The notes under the pieces: generated by a model | Database searches by the model: none | What the model was told of the DNA's origin: nothing | What the model saw: only the letters and a program-made list of their open reading frames with translations | Program-made: the position numbers and the translations under genes | Shown: in pieces, positions 35,379 through 43,967 of the stretch | Numbering within the stretch: position 1 is the stretch's first letter | Layout: every line of letters begins with the position of its first letter | NCBI GenBank assembly: GCA_003156805.1 | Contig: PMHV01000024.1 | Span: forward strand, 1 to 64,000 | DNA length: 64,000 nucleotides | Reading direction: 5' to 3' | Source: Acidobacteriaceae bacterium | GTDB taxonomy: Bacteria > Acidobacteriota > Terriglobia > Terriglobales > Acidobacteriaceae

Positions 35379-36350
35379 ATGGCTGTACTTTCGGGGCGGC
35401 CTCTGCTCTCGAATCGGGGCATCCCGTTGAATCTCGGCTGGGTGCAGCAGGTTCGCGTCAATACCAGCGCGGTCGAGCACAGAGCACAAACTCACGTCGC
35501 CCGCAGAACGGTGAAGAAAGAATGGCAAGCCGCGTGGCTGCTGCGCGCGATCACCTGCATGGACTTGACGACGCTTTCCGGCGACGACACGGACGAGCGA
35601 GTGCGCCGTCTTTGCGCCAAGGCGCGGCGCCCGATCGAGCACGAACTGGTCAAGCAACTGGAAATTGAAGAACTCGAAATCAAAGTTGCGGCGGTTTGTG
35701 TTTACCACAGGTTTGTGGAAACTGCGGTGCGAGCGCTGGAAGGCAGCGGCATTCACGTGGCCGCCGTTTCCGCGGGATTTCCTGCCGGCCTTTCTCCGCT
35801 GGAAGAGCGGATCGGCGAGATTCGCCGCTCGGTGGAGGCTGGAGCGGACGAAATCGATATCGTCATCACGCGGGCGCTGGTTTTCGGCGGAAGGTGGCAG
35901 GAACTCTACGACGAGGTTGCGGAATTTAGGCGAGCTTGCGGCCGCGTTCACATGAAAGCGATTCTGGGAACGGGAGACTTGCTTACTCTGCGCAATGTGG
36001 CGCGCGCCAGCTTCGTTGCCATGATGGCGGGTGCGGACTTCATCAAGACCTCAACTGGCAAAGAACCGACGAATGCCACACTTCCGGTCGGGTTTGTGAT
36101 GACGCGAGCTATACGCGAATACGCACAGGAGACCGGGATGGCGGTTGGATTCAAGCCGGCGGGCGGAATTCGCACGGCCAAGCAATCCACGGAATGGCTG
36201 GCTTTGATGAAGGAAGAGCTGGGAACGCCCTGGATGAAAGCGGATCTTTTTCGTTTCGGCGCCAGCGGACTTCTGAACGACATTGAACGGCAGTTGGAAC
36301 ACTATGCCACCGGCCGATATTCGGCGGACTATCGGCATCCGATCGCGTAG
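35379..36350 (+). CDS. deoC: Deoxyribose-phosphate aldolase
   Basis: Cleaves 2-deoxy-D-ribose 5-phosphate to glyceraldehyde 3-phosphate and acetaldehyde through a Schiff base. 323 residues from ATG 35379; the frame is open to GTG 35289 and the start is uncertain. Conserved features: the MDLTTLSGDDT motif found in the longer, eukaryote-like DERA class, DEIDIVI with the catalytic Asp, ADFIKTSTGKEPTNATLPVG with the Schiff-base Lys, and VGFKPAGGIRTAKQ with the second Lys. The next gene is an aldehyde dehydrogenase, which could remove the acetaldehyde; a sugar kinase and a nucleoside-hydrolase-like gene follow. Confidence 0.93.
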   Translation: MAVLSGRPLLSNRGIPLNLGWVQQVRVNTSAVEHRAQTHVARRTVKKEWQAAWLLRAITCMDLTTLSGDDTDERVRRLCAKARRPIEHELVKQLEIEELEIKVAAVCVYHRFVETAVRALEGSGIHVAAVSAGFPAGLSPLEERIGEIRRSVEAGADEIDIVITRALVFGGRWQELYDEVAEFRRACGRVHMKAILGTGDLLTLRNVARASFVAMMAGADFIKTSTGKEPTNATLPVGFVMTRAIREYAQETGMAVGFKPAGGIRTAKQSTEWLALMKEELGTPWMKADLFRFGASGLLNDIERQLEHYATGRYSADYRHPIA

Positions 36351-36400
36351 TCAGCGAGAGCGAGCAAAAAGACAAATTGCTTCTGTCGAATCGAGCATGA

Positions 36401-38779
36401 ATGAGCATAGCGGAGAAATTTGCCAGCCTGGAATATGGTCCGGCGCCCGAAGATCCGAAAGACGCGCTGAGGTGGCTCGACCGCCACGAGCGAAAGTTTG
36501 GCCACTTCATCGGCGGTGAATGGCGGCCGCCGGTTGAAGGCAAATTTTTCGAGACCAACGATCCGTCCACCGGCGAAGCGATCGCAACCGTGGCGCAGGG
36601 ATCGGCGGCGGATATTGACGCAGCGGTTCAGGCAGCGCGCAAGGCGCTCCCGTTGTGGCAATCTCTCACTTTTCACGCGCGCGCGCGTTACCTGTATGCC
36701 CTGGCTCGGGCAGTTCAAAGACATTCCCGCCGGCTCGCGGTTCTGGAAACGATCGACAATGGCAAGCCGATCCGCGAAAGCCGCGATATCGATATCCCTC
36801 TTGTGGCGCGGCACTTCTACCATCACGCCGGATGGGCGCAATTATTGGAGTCGGAGTTTCCCGGCTTCACCGCGTGCGGCGTGGTGGGACAGATTATTCC
36901 GTGGAATTTTCCGCTGCTGATGTTGGCGTGGAAAATCGCGCCGGCGTTGGCAACGGGCAACACCGTAGTTCTCAAGCCCGCGGAATTCACGCCGCTTACC
37001 GCTCTCGCTTTTGCCGAAATCTGCCAAGAGGTTGGCCTGCCGCCGGGAGTGGTCAACATCGTGACCGGCGATGGATCCACCGGCGAGGCTCTAGTGGAAC
37101 ATGCCGGCGTCGACAAGATTGCGTTCACGGGTTCGACGGAGGTCGGACGCGCAATCCGGCGCGCCACCGCGCAGAGTCACAAAAAGATTTCGCTGGAGTT
37201 GGGAGGAAAGTCTCCGTTCATCGTTTTCGAAGACGCCGATCTTGACAGCGCGGTGGAAGGCCTGGTGGATGGCATCTGGCTCAACCAGGGACAAGTCTGC
37301 TGCGCGGGTTCGCGCCTGCTCATGCAGGAAAGCATCGCGCAAACGCTGCTCGAAAAGATTCGCGACCGCATGAGCACGCTGCGCGTGGGTCCGCCGCTGG
37401 ATAAGGCCATCGACATTGGCGCCATCGTTGCCCCGGCGCAACTCGACCGCATCCGCCGCCTGGTCGATCAGGGAGTTGCGGAAGGCGCAACCTGCTGGCA
37501 GCCGCAGATTGAAATGCCGTCCCGCGGGCTCTACTATCCGCCAACGCTCTTGAGCAATGTGCATCCCACTTCGATGGTTGCGCAGCAGGAAATTTTCGGT
37601 CCCGTCCTCGCAGCCATGACTTTTCGCACGCCAGCCGAAGCGGTAGAACTCGCCAACAACACGGTTTACGGCCTCGCGGCCTGCGTCTGGAGTGAGAGCG
37701 TGAATGTGGCACTGCAAGTTGCGGCGCAGATCAAAGCCGGCGTGGTTTGGGTGAACTGCACCAATCTGTTCGACGCCTCGTGCGGGTTCGGCGGCTATCG
37801 CGAGAGCGGCTACGGCCGCGAGGGCGGCAGAGAAGGCTTGTTGGAATATCTGGAGCCAGCGTGGTTCAAATATGCTCCTGTACTTCCGGTTCTGCAATCG
37901 CCTAACCAGCCCGCGGATCACCAGCAGCAGCCGAATCCCGCAATCGACCGCACGGTGAAACTCTATATCGGCGGAAAGCAAGCGCGGCCGGATTCTGGCT
38001 ACAGCATGGAAGTTCGGGGGCGGACCGGCGAGTTGCTCGGCGAAGCGCCGCTGGGAAACCGAAAAGACATTCGTAACGCCGTCGAAGCTACGCGCAAAGC
38101 GTCGGGATGGGCAAAGACCACAGCACATAACCGCGCCCAGGTCCTTTACTACATGGCCGAGAATCTTTCACTACGCGAAGATGAAATCGCCCGCCGGTTG
38201 GCCCCGGTGGTTGGAGATAACCAGGCGGCGAAAGAAGTCTCTGCCGGCATCGAACGAATCTTTTCCTATGCGGCGTGGACTGACAAGTTCGACGGTGCCG
38301 TGCACAATCCGCCGTCGCGAACCGTCGCCATCGCGATGAATGAACCTATAGGGACGGTCGGAATCATCTCTCCGAACGAGGCGCCGCTGCTGGGGTTGCT
38401 TTCTTTGCTGTTGCCGGTTGTAGCCGCAGGCAATACGGCTGTCCTAGTTCCCTCAGAGACGTATCCCTTGATCATCGCGGACTTATACCAGATCTTTGAC
38501 ACAAGCGATTTGCCGGGCGGTGCCGTAAATATGGTGACTGGGCACAGATTCCAACTGCTTAAGACTCTTGCCGAACACGACGACGTCGACGCAATCTGGT
38601 GCTTCGCCGACGAGGCCGGCGTGTCCGCAGCCAAGTCGTTTTCTGCGGGAAATCTAAAGCAGGTGTTTACGAATGAAGGCCGCGCCATTGACTGGTTTGA
38701 CCCGAGGCAAGCGGAAGGCCGGTGGTTTCTGCAACACGCAACGCAAGTAAAAAATATCTGGGTTCCCTACGGAGAATAG
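36401..38779 (+). CDS. ALDH16-type double aldehyde dehydrogenase
   Basis: 792 residues with two aldehyde dehydrogenase modules. Module 1 (about 35-490) is complete: IIPWNFPLLMLAWKIAPAL, FTGSTEVGRAI, general base Glu in LELGGKSP (about 266) and nucleophile Cys300 in NQGQVCCAGSR. A Pro/Gln linker (PNQPADHQQQPNPA) leads to module 2 (about 517-792), which starts VKLYIGGKQARPDSGYSMEV and keeps part of the NAD-binding fold (GTVGIISPNEAPLLGLL) but stops before any GQxC motif, so it has no catalytic Cys. This is the ALDH16 plan, in which the second half serves structure. Being next to deoC suggests acetaldehyde as a substrate; that is inference. Confidence 0.88.
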   Translation: MSIAEKFASLEYGPAPEDPKDALRWLDRHERKFGHFIGGEWRPPVEGKFFETNDPSTGEAIATVAQGSAADIDAAVQAARKALPLWQSLTFHARARYLYALARAVQRHSRRLAVLETIDNGKPIRESRDIDIPLVARHFYHHAGWAQLLESEFPGFTACGVVGQIIPWNFPLLMLAWKIAPALATGNTVVLKPAEFTPLTALAFAEICQEVGLPPGVVNIVTGDGSTGEALVEHAGVDKIAFTGSTEVGRAIRRATAQSHKKISLELGGKSPFIVFEDADLDSAVEGLVDGIWLNQGQVCCAGSRLLMQESIAQTLLEKIRDRMSTLRVGPPLDKAIDIGAIVAPAQLDRIRRLVDQGVAEGATCWQPQIEMPSRGLYYPPTLLSNVHPTSMVAQQEIFGPVLAAMTFRTPAEAVELANNTVYGLAACVWSESVNVALQVAAQIKAGVVWVNCTNLFDASCGFGGYRESGYGREGGREGLLEYLEPAWFKYAPVLPVLQSPNQPADHQQQPNPAIDRTVKLYIGGKQARPDSGYSMEVRGRTGELLGEAPLGNRKDIRNAVEATRKASGWAKTTAHNRAQVLYYMAENLSLREDEIARRLAPVVGDNQAAKEVSAGIERIFSYAAWTDKFDGAVHNPPSRTVAIAMNEPIGTVGIISPNEAPLLGLLSLLLPVVAAGNTAVLVPSETYPLIIADLYQIFDTSDLPGGAVNMVTGHRFQLLKTLAEHDDVDAIWCFADEAGVSAAKSFSAGNLKQVFTNEGRAIDWFDPRQAEGRWFLQHATQVKNIWVPYGE

Positions 38780-38832
38780 CCCCGAGCGGGGTTAGTTGTG
38801 CCGCTCGCACCGTTCGTCTATCTCAGCACGCA

Positions 38833-38860
38833 TTGACACTATAGAAGCGCGCCCAATACA
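38833..38860 (+). promoter_or_regulatory. Candidate promoter of the sugar kinase gene
   Basis: Consensus TTGACA at 38833-38838 and AATACA at 38855-38860, spacer 16 bp, 52 bp before the kinase ATG at 38912. Upstream, at 38780-38791, CCCCGAGCGGGG follows the ALDH stop directly and may act as a short transcription-ending hairpin. Confidence 0.4.
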
Positions 38861-38911
38861 CTCGGCGTTCCTCGAAGTTGTCTGAATAAGACCTTTCACT
38901 GAACCAGATCT

Positions 38912-39841
38912 ATGGCCAAGCGTCCTCGCATCGCAGTAATCGGCAGCTCCAACATCGACCTGACAACATTCGCGGATCGTTTCCCTGAACCTGGTGAAAC
39001 CATATTCGGGCAGAAGTTCGACCTGGGATTCGGCGGCAAAGGCGCCAATCAGGCTGTGGCGGCACGGCTGTGCGGTGCGGACGTCTTCATGGTGGCGCGC
39101 GTGGGAAGCGACCTGTTCGGTCCCGCCGCTATCGACAACCTGCGCAAGATCGGAATCGATACAACCCACGTGAAGCAGATCGAGGGATTGTCCAGCGGCG
39201 TCGCGCCGATTTTCGTCGAGCCCAACGGGCAAAACCGCATTCTGGTAGTGAAGGGAGCCAACGACGCGCTGAAGCCGGCGGACGTGGATGCTGCCGCCGA
39301 AACGCTGAAAACCGCCGACTGCATCGTTTTGCAGTTCGAGATTCCTGTGGAAACGGTCTATTACGCGATCGCCTTCGCGCGGAAGCACGGCATTCGCTGC
39401 ATCCTGAATCCAGCGCCCGCGCAGGCGGTCGAGATGCAAGCGCTCAACGGGCTCGATTACTTCGTTCCCAATGAGAGTGAGACCGAAGCTATCACCGGCA
39501 CTGCGGCGCGAAATGTAGCTGACGCGAAGAAGTGCACCGAGAAGCTATTAGCCGGCGGCATTCATCGCGTCATCATCACCTTGGGCGCCAACGGGTGTCT
39601 TCTTGCAGGCCGCGACCTGAGCGAGCACCTGCCTGCGTTTACCGTTAAGAGCATCGATAGCAGCGGCGCCGGCGACGCCTTCATCGGAAGCTTTGCCGGC
39701 TTTCTCGCAGAAGGAATTCCAGAACGGGAAGCGGTGCGGCGCGCCAATTTATACGCGGCACTTTCGACAACCGGCATCGGAACCCAGAAATCGTTCTACG
39801 GTCGCGCACGCTTTGACGCGGAATGGGCGCGCCAATCCTGA
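38912..39841 (+). CDS. Ribokinase-family sugar kinase (ribokinase or deoxyribokinase)
   Basis: 309 residues, PfkB family. Ribokinase features: VIGSSNIDLTTFADRFPEPG with the substrate-binding NxD, GETIFGQKFDLGFGGKGANQ with the sugar-binding GGKGAN motif, LNPAPAQAV, VPNESETEAITG, and the anion-hole/catalytic motif SSGAGDAFIGSFAGFL with base Asp. It phosphorylates ribose, or possibly deoxyribose given the neighbouring deoC; sequence alone does not separate RbsK from DeoK. It stands between the ALDH16 gene and the TonB receptor, with its own promoter-like sequence upstream. Confidence 0.9.
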   Translation: MAKRPRIAVIGSSNIDLTTFADRFPEPGETIFGQKFDLGFGGKGANQAVAARLCGADVFMVARVGSDLFGPAAIDNLRKIGIDTTHVKQIEGLSSGVAPIFVEPNGQNRILVVKGANDALKPADVDAAAETLKTADCIVLQFEIPVETVYYAIAFARKHGIRCILNPAPAQAVEMQALNGLDYFVPNESETEAITGTAARNVADAKKCTEKLLAGGIHRVIITLGANGCLLAGRDLSEHLPAFTVKSIDSSGAGDAFIGSFAGFLAEGIPEREAVRRANLYAALSTTGIGTQKSFYGRARFDAEWARQS

Positions 39842-39987
39842 AGATTCGCTGATCTGGCGATGGCAGTGCCCGCAGTCCCATCCCACAAAGCCATCCAAGT
39901 GAACCATGAAGCGGCGAACTGCGAATTTTTTCATCGGACAGTGCCAAAAGATGACGCGGCTAACGCTCGTCCCATCGCCGAAAATTC

Positions 39988-40016
39988 TTGACTTGACAAT
40001 AACGCTCCATTTATAA
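39988..40016 (+). promoter_or_regulatory. Candidate promoter of the TonB receptor gene
   Basis: TTGACT at 39988-39993 and TTATAA at 40011-40016 with a 17-bp spacer; an overlapping TTGACA lies at 39993-39998. Just downstream, GCCGTTCTACGGC (40018-40030) is a perfect 5-bp inverted repeat around the expected transcription start and could be an operator or the first leader hairpin. Confidence 0.5.
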
Positions 40017-40052
40017 GGCCGTTCTACGGCATTCTCTATAAGTTCTGCGCAT

Positions 40053-40098
40053 GCGGACCTCCCAGTCCCGGAAAGGGAAGGGGTAGGGTCCGTTTTTT
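40053..40098 (+). terminator. Intrinsic terminator in the TonB receptor leader
   Basis: CGGACC (40054-40059) pairs with GGTCCG (40087-40092), with an inner hairpin TCCC-GGAAA-GGGA (40066-40078), followed at once by TTTTTT (40093-40098). It lies between the candidate promoter (39988-40016) and the receptor start (40131), so it would act as an attenuator of that gene. It could also end read-through from the kinase gene 212 bp upstream. Confidence 0.55.
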
Positions 40099-40130
40099 GT
40101 TAGGTGATGGGCTACCGTAAGGGGGAGTTA

Positions 40131-43100
40131 ATGCGGAACAAGAAAGCGTCGGCCGCGGTGTTTTTCTGTGCGCTCGGGTTGTGGGCCACTCCACTGCTCG
40201 TCGGTCAGTCGACCGGAACTTTCTCCGGTACGGTCTCCGATAAAGCCGGAGCTGTGATCTCAGGCGCTACCGTGAAAGCCATTTCGCAGGGCACAGGCAT
40301 TTCCCGCGAGGCCAAGACTGACGATTCCGGACGCTACCTCATCCCCCTGCTGCCTGTCGCGTACTACGCGATTCGAGTGGAGTCTCCAGGTTTCGCGCCT
40401 TCGGAGCAGAAAGATGTTCGCCTGCAGGTTGACGAGCACCGCGAACTGGATTTCGCGCTCGTGCCTGCGTCCGTCACGACGGCGGTTGAAGTCAGCGCCA
40501 CTGAAGTGGCAGTGCAGACAACGAATGCCACACTTGGTCAGGTCATCACGTCCGAGCAGGTTGCCGAGCTTCCGTTGAACGGCCGCGACTTCGTGCAACT
40601 GGCGACACTAACGCCCGGAACAACCACTGAAACGAACCCGAACAGCTTCTTCAACGCCGGCGCGAGCAGCGAAGTCGCGGCACGCGGGACTTTTTCGCTC
40701 TCAGTCGGCGGCTCACGAGCCAACAGCACGGACTGGCTGTTCGACGGCAACGACAACAACGAACTCACTGCCGGTGGCATTGCGATTTTACCCTCGATCG
40801 ATGCCATCCAGGAATTCAAGGTTCTCACCTACAACTACTCGGCGGAATACGGCACTCGCGGAGGTCCGACCGTCCTGCTGACGACGAAGTCAGGCTCCAA
40901 CCAGTTTCACGGCGGGCTCTTCGAGTTCTTCCGCAACACAGATCTGGATGCACGAAGCGCTCGCTCGGCGTTCCGCGAACAATTTAATTTGAACCAGTTC
41001 GGATTCGATCTGGGCGGCCCGATCCAGAAGGATAAGACATTCTTTTTCCTCGACTATCAGGCCAAGATGCAGCGCCACGGAATACCGTTTGAAGGGTTCG
41101 TGCCCACGGCGGCGATGCGCACCGGCGACTTCTCATCCGACCTTTTTGGCAATGCTCTGGCCGCTGGAGATCAGATACTCTACAACCCATACAGCACGAC
41201 GGCGACTACCCGTCAGCCGTTCATGTGCGACAGTTCGGGAAATGCTATTCCCGCAAACCCTGATGGAACCCAAACCGGAGGATCGCCTTGCAACAAGATT
41301 CCGTCCAACCTGATTAACCGGGTCGCCGCGGCCATGGTGACCCTCTACCCGGGGACCAACTCGACCTCGTCGGCCGGCAACTTCTCCTCCGTGCCGGTGC
41401 GGAAACTGAATGAGGGCGAATTCGACATCCGCCTGGATCACAACTTTTCCAGCAAGGATTCCGTCTTCGCGCGCTTCAGCTACGACCAGGCGGTGTCGTT
41501 CGTCCCTGGCGGGTCTCCCGGCTTCGCCGAGGCCAATCCTTTTGCGAGCACTCAAAACATCACCAACCACGGGCGCAATGTGGCAGTCTCGGAAACGCAT
41601 ATTTTCTCGGATCGCAACCTGAATCAATTCAACGCGGGCTTTAACCGGATTTTCAACCATATCCTGTCGTACGGCAACGGGACGTGCGAATCCTCCCAAC
41701 TCCCCGCCTCCAGCATCGATCCGTCCCCCACTCTCATTCCCGGCTCCAACCTCGGGAGCAAGTGCGATAGCTTGACCGGGTACCCTGCGAGCTTGTCGCA
41801 GTCCACCAAAGATTGCGTAAGTTGCGGCTTGGCATCGACCCAGATCAACGGTCCGTATTGGTCCTTGGGGGATCGCGGGTACTCGCCGTTTCAGGGTGGA
41901 ACCAATGTGTTTTCCGTCTCCGATACGTTTGACATGATTCGCGGCAACCACAACCTCCGGGTGGGTGGTGGAATTCGCGTCAACCAGATGAACGTCCTGG
42001 CGAATGGGTTCGCCGACGGATACTGGATCTTTACCAACTCCTGGTCGAGCAACCTGGGAGCGGCAGGTACTGGCGACAACATGGCGGATTTCCTGCTAGG
42101 AATGGTGGATCTCGCCCTCCACGATCAGACGTTCCAGGGTGCGACCACCGGCCGCCGATGGAAACTGTTCCGTCCGTTTGTGCAGGACGATTGGCGTGCG
42201 ACGCCAGACCTTACAGTCAACCTCGGTCTGGCCTGGGCTTTGGTGACTCCGATCACGGAAGCGGAGAATCGCCAGTCAAACTTTGACTTTGCCACCGGTC
42301 AATATCTAATCCCGGGTCAGAACTCGGATGGGCGAGTCGGAATTCAACTTGACAAGACCGCGCTCGAACCCCGCATTGGATTGGCCTGGAAGCCAATGGG
42401 GAGCCAGACCACGGCGCTACGCGCGGGGTACGCAATTTTCCACGATTCCTCCTGGAGCATGGGAGCGCAAGGGCTGTGGCAGAACCCGCCTTATTTCCAG
42501 GAGACCGCGGGCGGCTCCTTCTTTTTCCCCGATCTATGTCCCGCCGGTTGGACGAACGTGCCCACTCCTGCCTGCGCAAGTACGCTGGCGAGTTCGCAGC
42601 CAGGGCCAGGCATGATCATTTCTAACGGCTTCCAGTTCTCCACCACGCCTCCGGTCCCGAGCGCATTCGGAGGGAATATTAATTCTCAGAACCTGAATTT
42701 CAAGCAGGGCATGGTGCAACAGTTCAACTTGAACGTGGAGCACCAATTGCCGGGCAACGTTGTCCTGACGGCCGGATACGCGGGATCCCGCAGTTCGCAT
42801 ATCCTGAGCAGCTTCGAGAATCTGAACGTCGCATCGCCCAGTGCCTGTGGCACGGCTGGCTATAGCCTTGGGTGCGGAATTAGCAGTCCGCCGTACCCAA
42901 ACTTGGGCACAATCTATAGCATTCGCGACGTAGGCGCCGCCCGCTACGACTCCCTTCAAGTGAAGGCGGAAACCAAGAGCACCAGGCACGGCATCTACGC
43001 TCTTTTGGGCTATACCTGGGCCCGGAACTTCGACAATGGGCTCTCGGACGGGTTGGGTAGCAACACCGGAGCGACCTATTGGCCGTTGCCTGGCGCCAAC

Positions 43101-43781
43101 AAGTTGGATTGGGGACTGTCGCAAATTCAGCTCAACGATCAGTTCACCGCCAGCATTCTTTACGATTTGCCCTTCGGGAAGGGTAAGCGCTTCGGCAGCA
43201 CGTGGAGCGGACCTGGAAATACCGTCTTCGGCGGTTGGACAGTCAATGTAATCGAAAAAATGACCTCGGGATTTCCTCTTTTCTTGGTCTCCAGTACCAA
43301 CAACTCTGGGGTGCTGTTCTCGGACAACGGGAACAACTATAACCGGCCCATCGAGATCTCTAACCCACACCAGGCAGGACCGGTGCCGTCGAATCCAAAT
43401 CCAGCCTGTTCCACGACGGTTTCGCAGGGTGGAATTGCGCCGGACCACCTCGGGCCATCAACGGTAATGTTCAACAACTGCGCCTTTACGGACGCGCCTT
43501 TCGGAGAGCTTGGCACGCTGCCCCGGGCGCCGCTCTATGGGCCAGACTTTGTGAACACTGACTTTTCCGTCATCAAGCACTTCCGGTTGCCGTATCGTGA
43601 AGGCATGCAATTAGATTTTCGGGGTGAGTTCTTCAATGTGTTTAACCACGCACAGTACTTCATGGGCGGCCTCGGTTTCTCCGGCCTTCAGGATGTAGAC
43701 ACCGAGGCTAACTTCGGGGCGGCAAACGCTACGGTAAATAACCCACGCGTAATTCAGTTTGCCTTGAAGCTTGAGTTCTAG
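40131..43781 (+). CDS. Oar-like TonB-dependent receptor
   Basis: 1216 residues from ATG 40131, chosen for the GGGGGAG ribosome-binding site and the signal peptide MRNKKASAAVFFCALGLWAT. Domains: carboxypeptidase-regulatory-like (GTFSGTVSDKAGAVISGATV ... YAIRVESPGFAPSEQKDVRL), a plug (ITSEQVAELPLNGRDFVQLA, DWLFDGNDNNELTAGGIAIL, GGPTVLLTTKSGSNQFHGGL) and a large beta-barrel ending NNPRVIQFALKLEF with a C-terminal Phe. It imports an unknown ligand using TonB/ExbBD (not in the window). Its place between a ribokinase-like and a nucleoside-hydrolase-like gene suggests nucleosides or their polymers. A leader terminator precedes it. Confidence 0.88.
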   Translation: MRNKKASAAVFFCALGLWATPLLVGQSTGTFSGTVSDKAGAVISGATVKAISQGTGISREAKTDDSGRYLIPLLPVAYYAIRVESPGFAPSEQKDVRLQVDEHRELDFALVPASVTTAVEVSATEVAVQTTNATLGQVITSEQVAELPLNGRDFVQLATLTPGTTTETNPNSFFNAGASSEVAARGTFSLSVGGSRANSTDWLFDGNDNNELTAGGIAILPSIDAIQEFKVLTYNYSAEYGTRGGPTVLLTTKSGSNQFHGGLFEFFRNTDLDARSARSAFREQFNLNQFGFDLGGPIQKDKTFFFLDYQAKMQRHGIPFEGFVPTAAMRTGDFSSDLFGNALAAGDQILYNPYSTTATTRQPFMCDSSGNAIPANPDGTQTGGSPCNKIPSNLINRVAAAMVTLYPGTNSTSSAGNFSSVPVRKLNEGEFDIRLDHNFSSKDSVFARFSYDQAVSFVPGGSPGFAEANPFASTQNITNHGRNVAVSETHIFSDRNLNQFNAGFNRIFNHILSYGNGTCESSQLPASSIDPSPTLIPGSNLGSKCDSLTGYPASLSQSTKDCVSCGLASTQINGPYWSLGDRGYSPFQGGTNVFSVSDTFDMIRGNHNLRVGGGIRVNQMNVLANGFADGYWIFTNSWSSNLGAAGTGDNMADFLLGMVDLALHDQTFQGATTGRRWKLFRPFVQDDWRATPDLTVNLGLAWALVTPITEAENRQSNFDFATGQYLIPGQNSDGRVGIQLDKTALEPRIGLAWKPMGSQTTALRAGYAIFHDSSWSMGAQGLWQNPPYFQETAGGSFFFPDLCPAGWTNVPTPACASTLASSQPGPGMIISNGFQFSTTPPVPSAFGGNINSQNLNFKQGMVQQFNLNVEHQLPGNVVLTAGYAGSRSSHILSSFENLNVASPSACGTAGYSLGCGISSPPYPNLGTIYSIRDVGAARYDSLQVKAETKSTRHGIYALLGYTWARNFDNGLSDGLGSNTGATYWPLPGANKLDWGLSQIQLNDQFTASILYDLPFGKGKRFGSTWSGPGNTVFGGWTVNVIEKMTSGFPLFLVSSTNNSGVLFSDNGNNYNRPIEISNPHQAGPVPSNPNPACSTTVSQGGIAPDHLGPSTVMFNNCAFTDAPFGELGTLPRAPLYGPDFVNTDFSVIKHFRLPYREGMQLDFRGEFFNVFNHAQYFMGGLGFSGLQDVDTEANFGAANATVNNPRVIQFALKLEF

Positions 43782-43892
43782 GGCGGGGTGAGTTCGGCGG
43801 TCCCAATCAAGGGCAGGCTGGGTCGCTCGCGGTCTGCCCTCAACGCTGCAGACTAGAAGATTGTTGTGGCCGATGTTTCATGTTCGGCGATA

Positions 43893-43922
43893 TTGACGGG
43901 GCAAGTTCTACAAGCTTTATAT
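43893..43922 (+). promoter_or_regulatory. Candidate promoter of the nucleoside-hydrolase-like gene
   Basis: TTGACG at 43893-43898 and TTATAT at 43917-43922 with an 18-bp spacer, 45 bp before the ATG at 43968. Together with the promoter-like sequences at 38833 and 39988 it suggests separate start sites within the nucleoside locus. Confidence 0.45.
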
Positions 43923-43967
43923 TGAGCTAATGACCCGGCTGCAACGTATGCGATAAGTCGCCCGCTC

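Noticed and set aside
39749-39934. Short minus-strand frame with a CGHCH heme-like motif
   Set aside because: It overlaps the end of the kinase gene, has no signal peptide or ribosome-binding site, and a single CxxCH in 61 residues is easily chance.
43810-43840. AGGGCAG...CTGCCCT stem after the TonB receptor gene as a terminator
   Set aside because: 7-bp stem with a 17-nt loop and no T run; it could form but does not meet the pattern of an intrinsic terminator.
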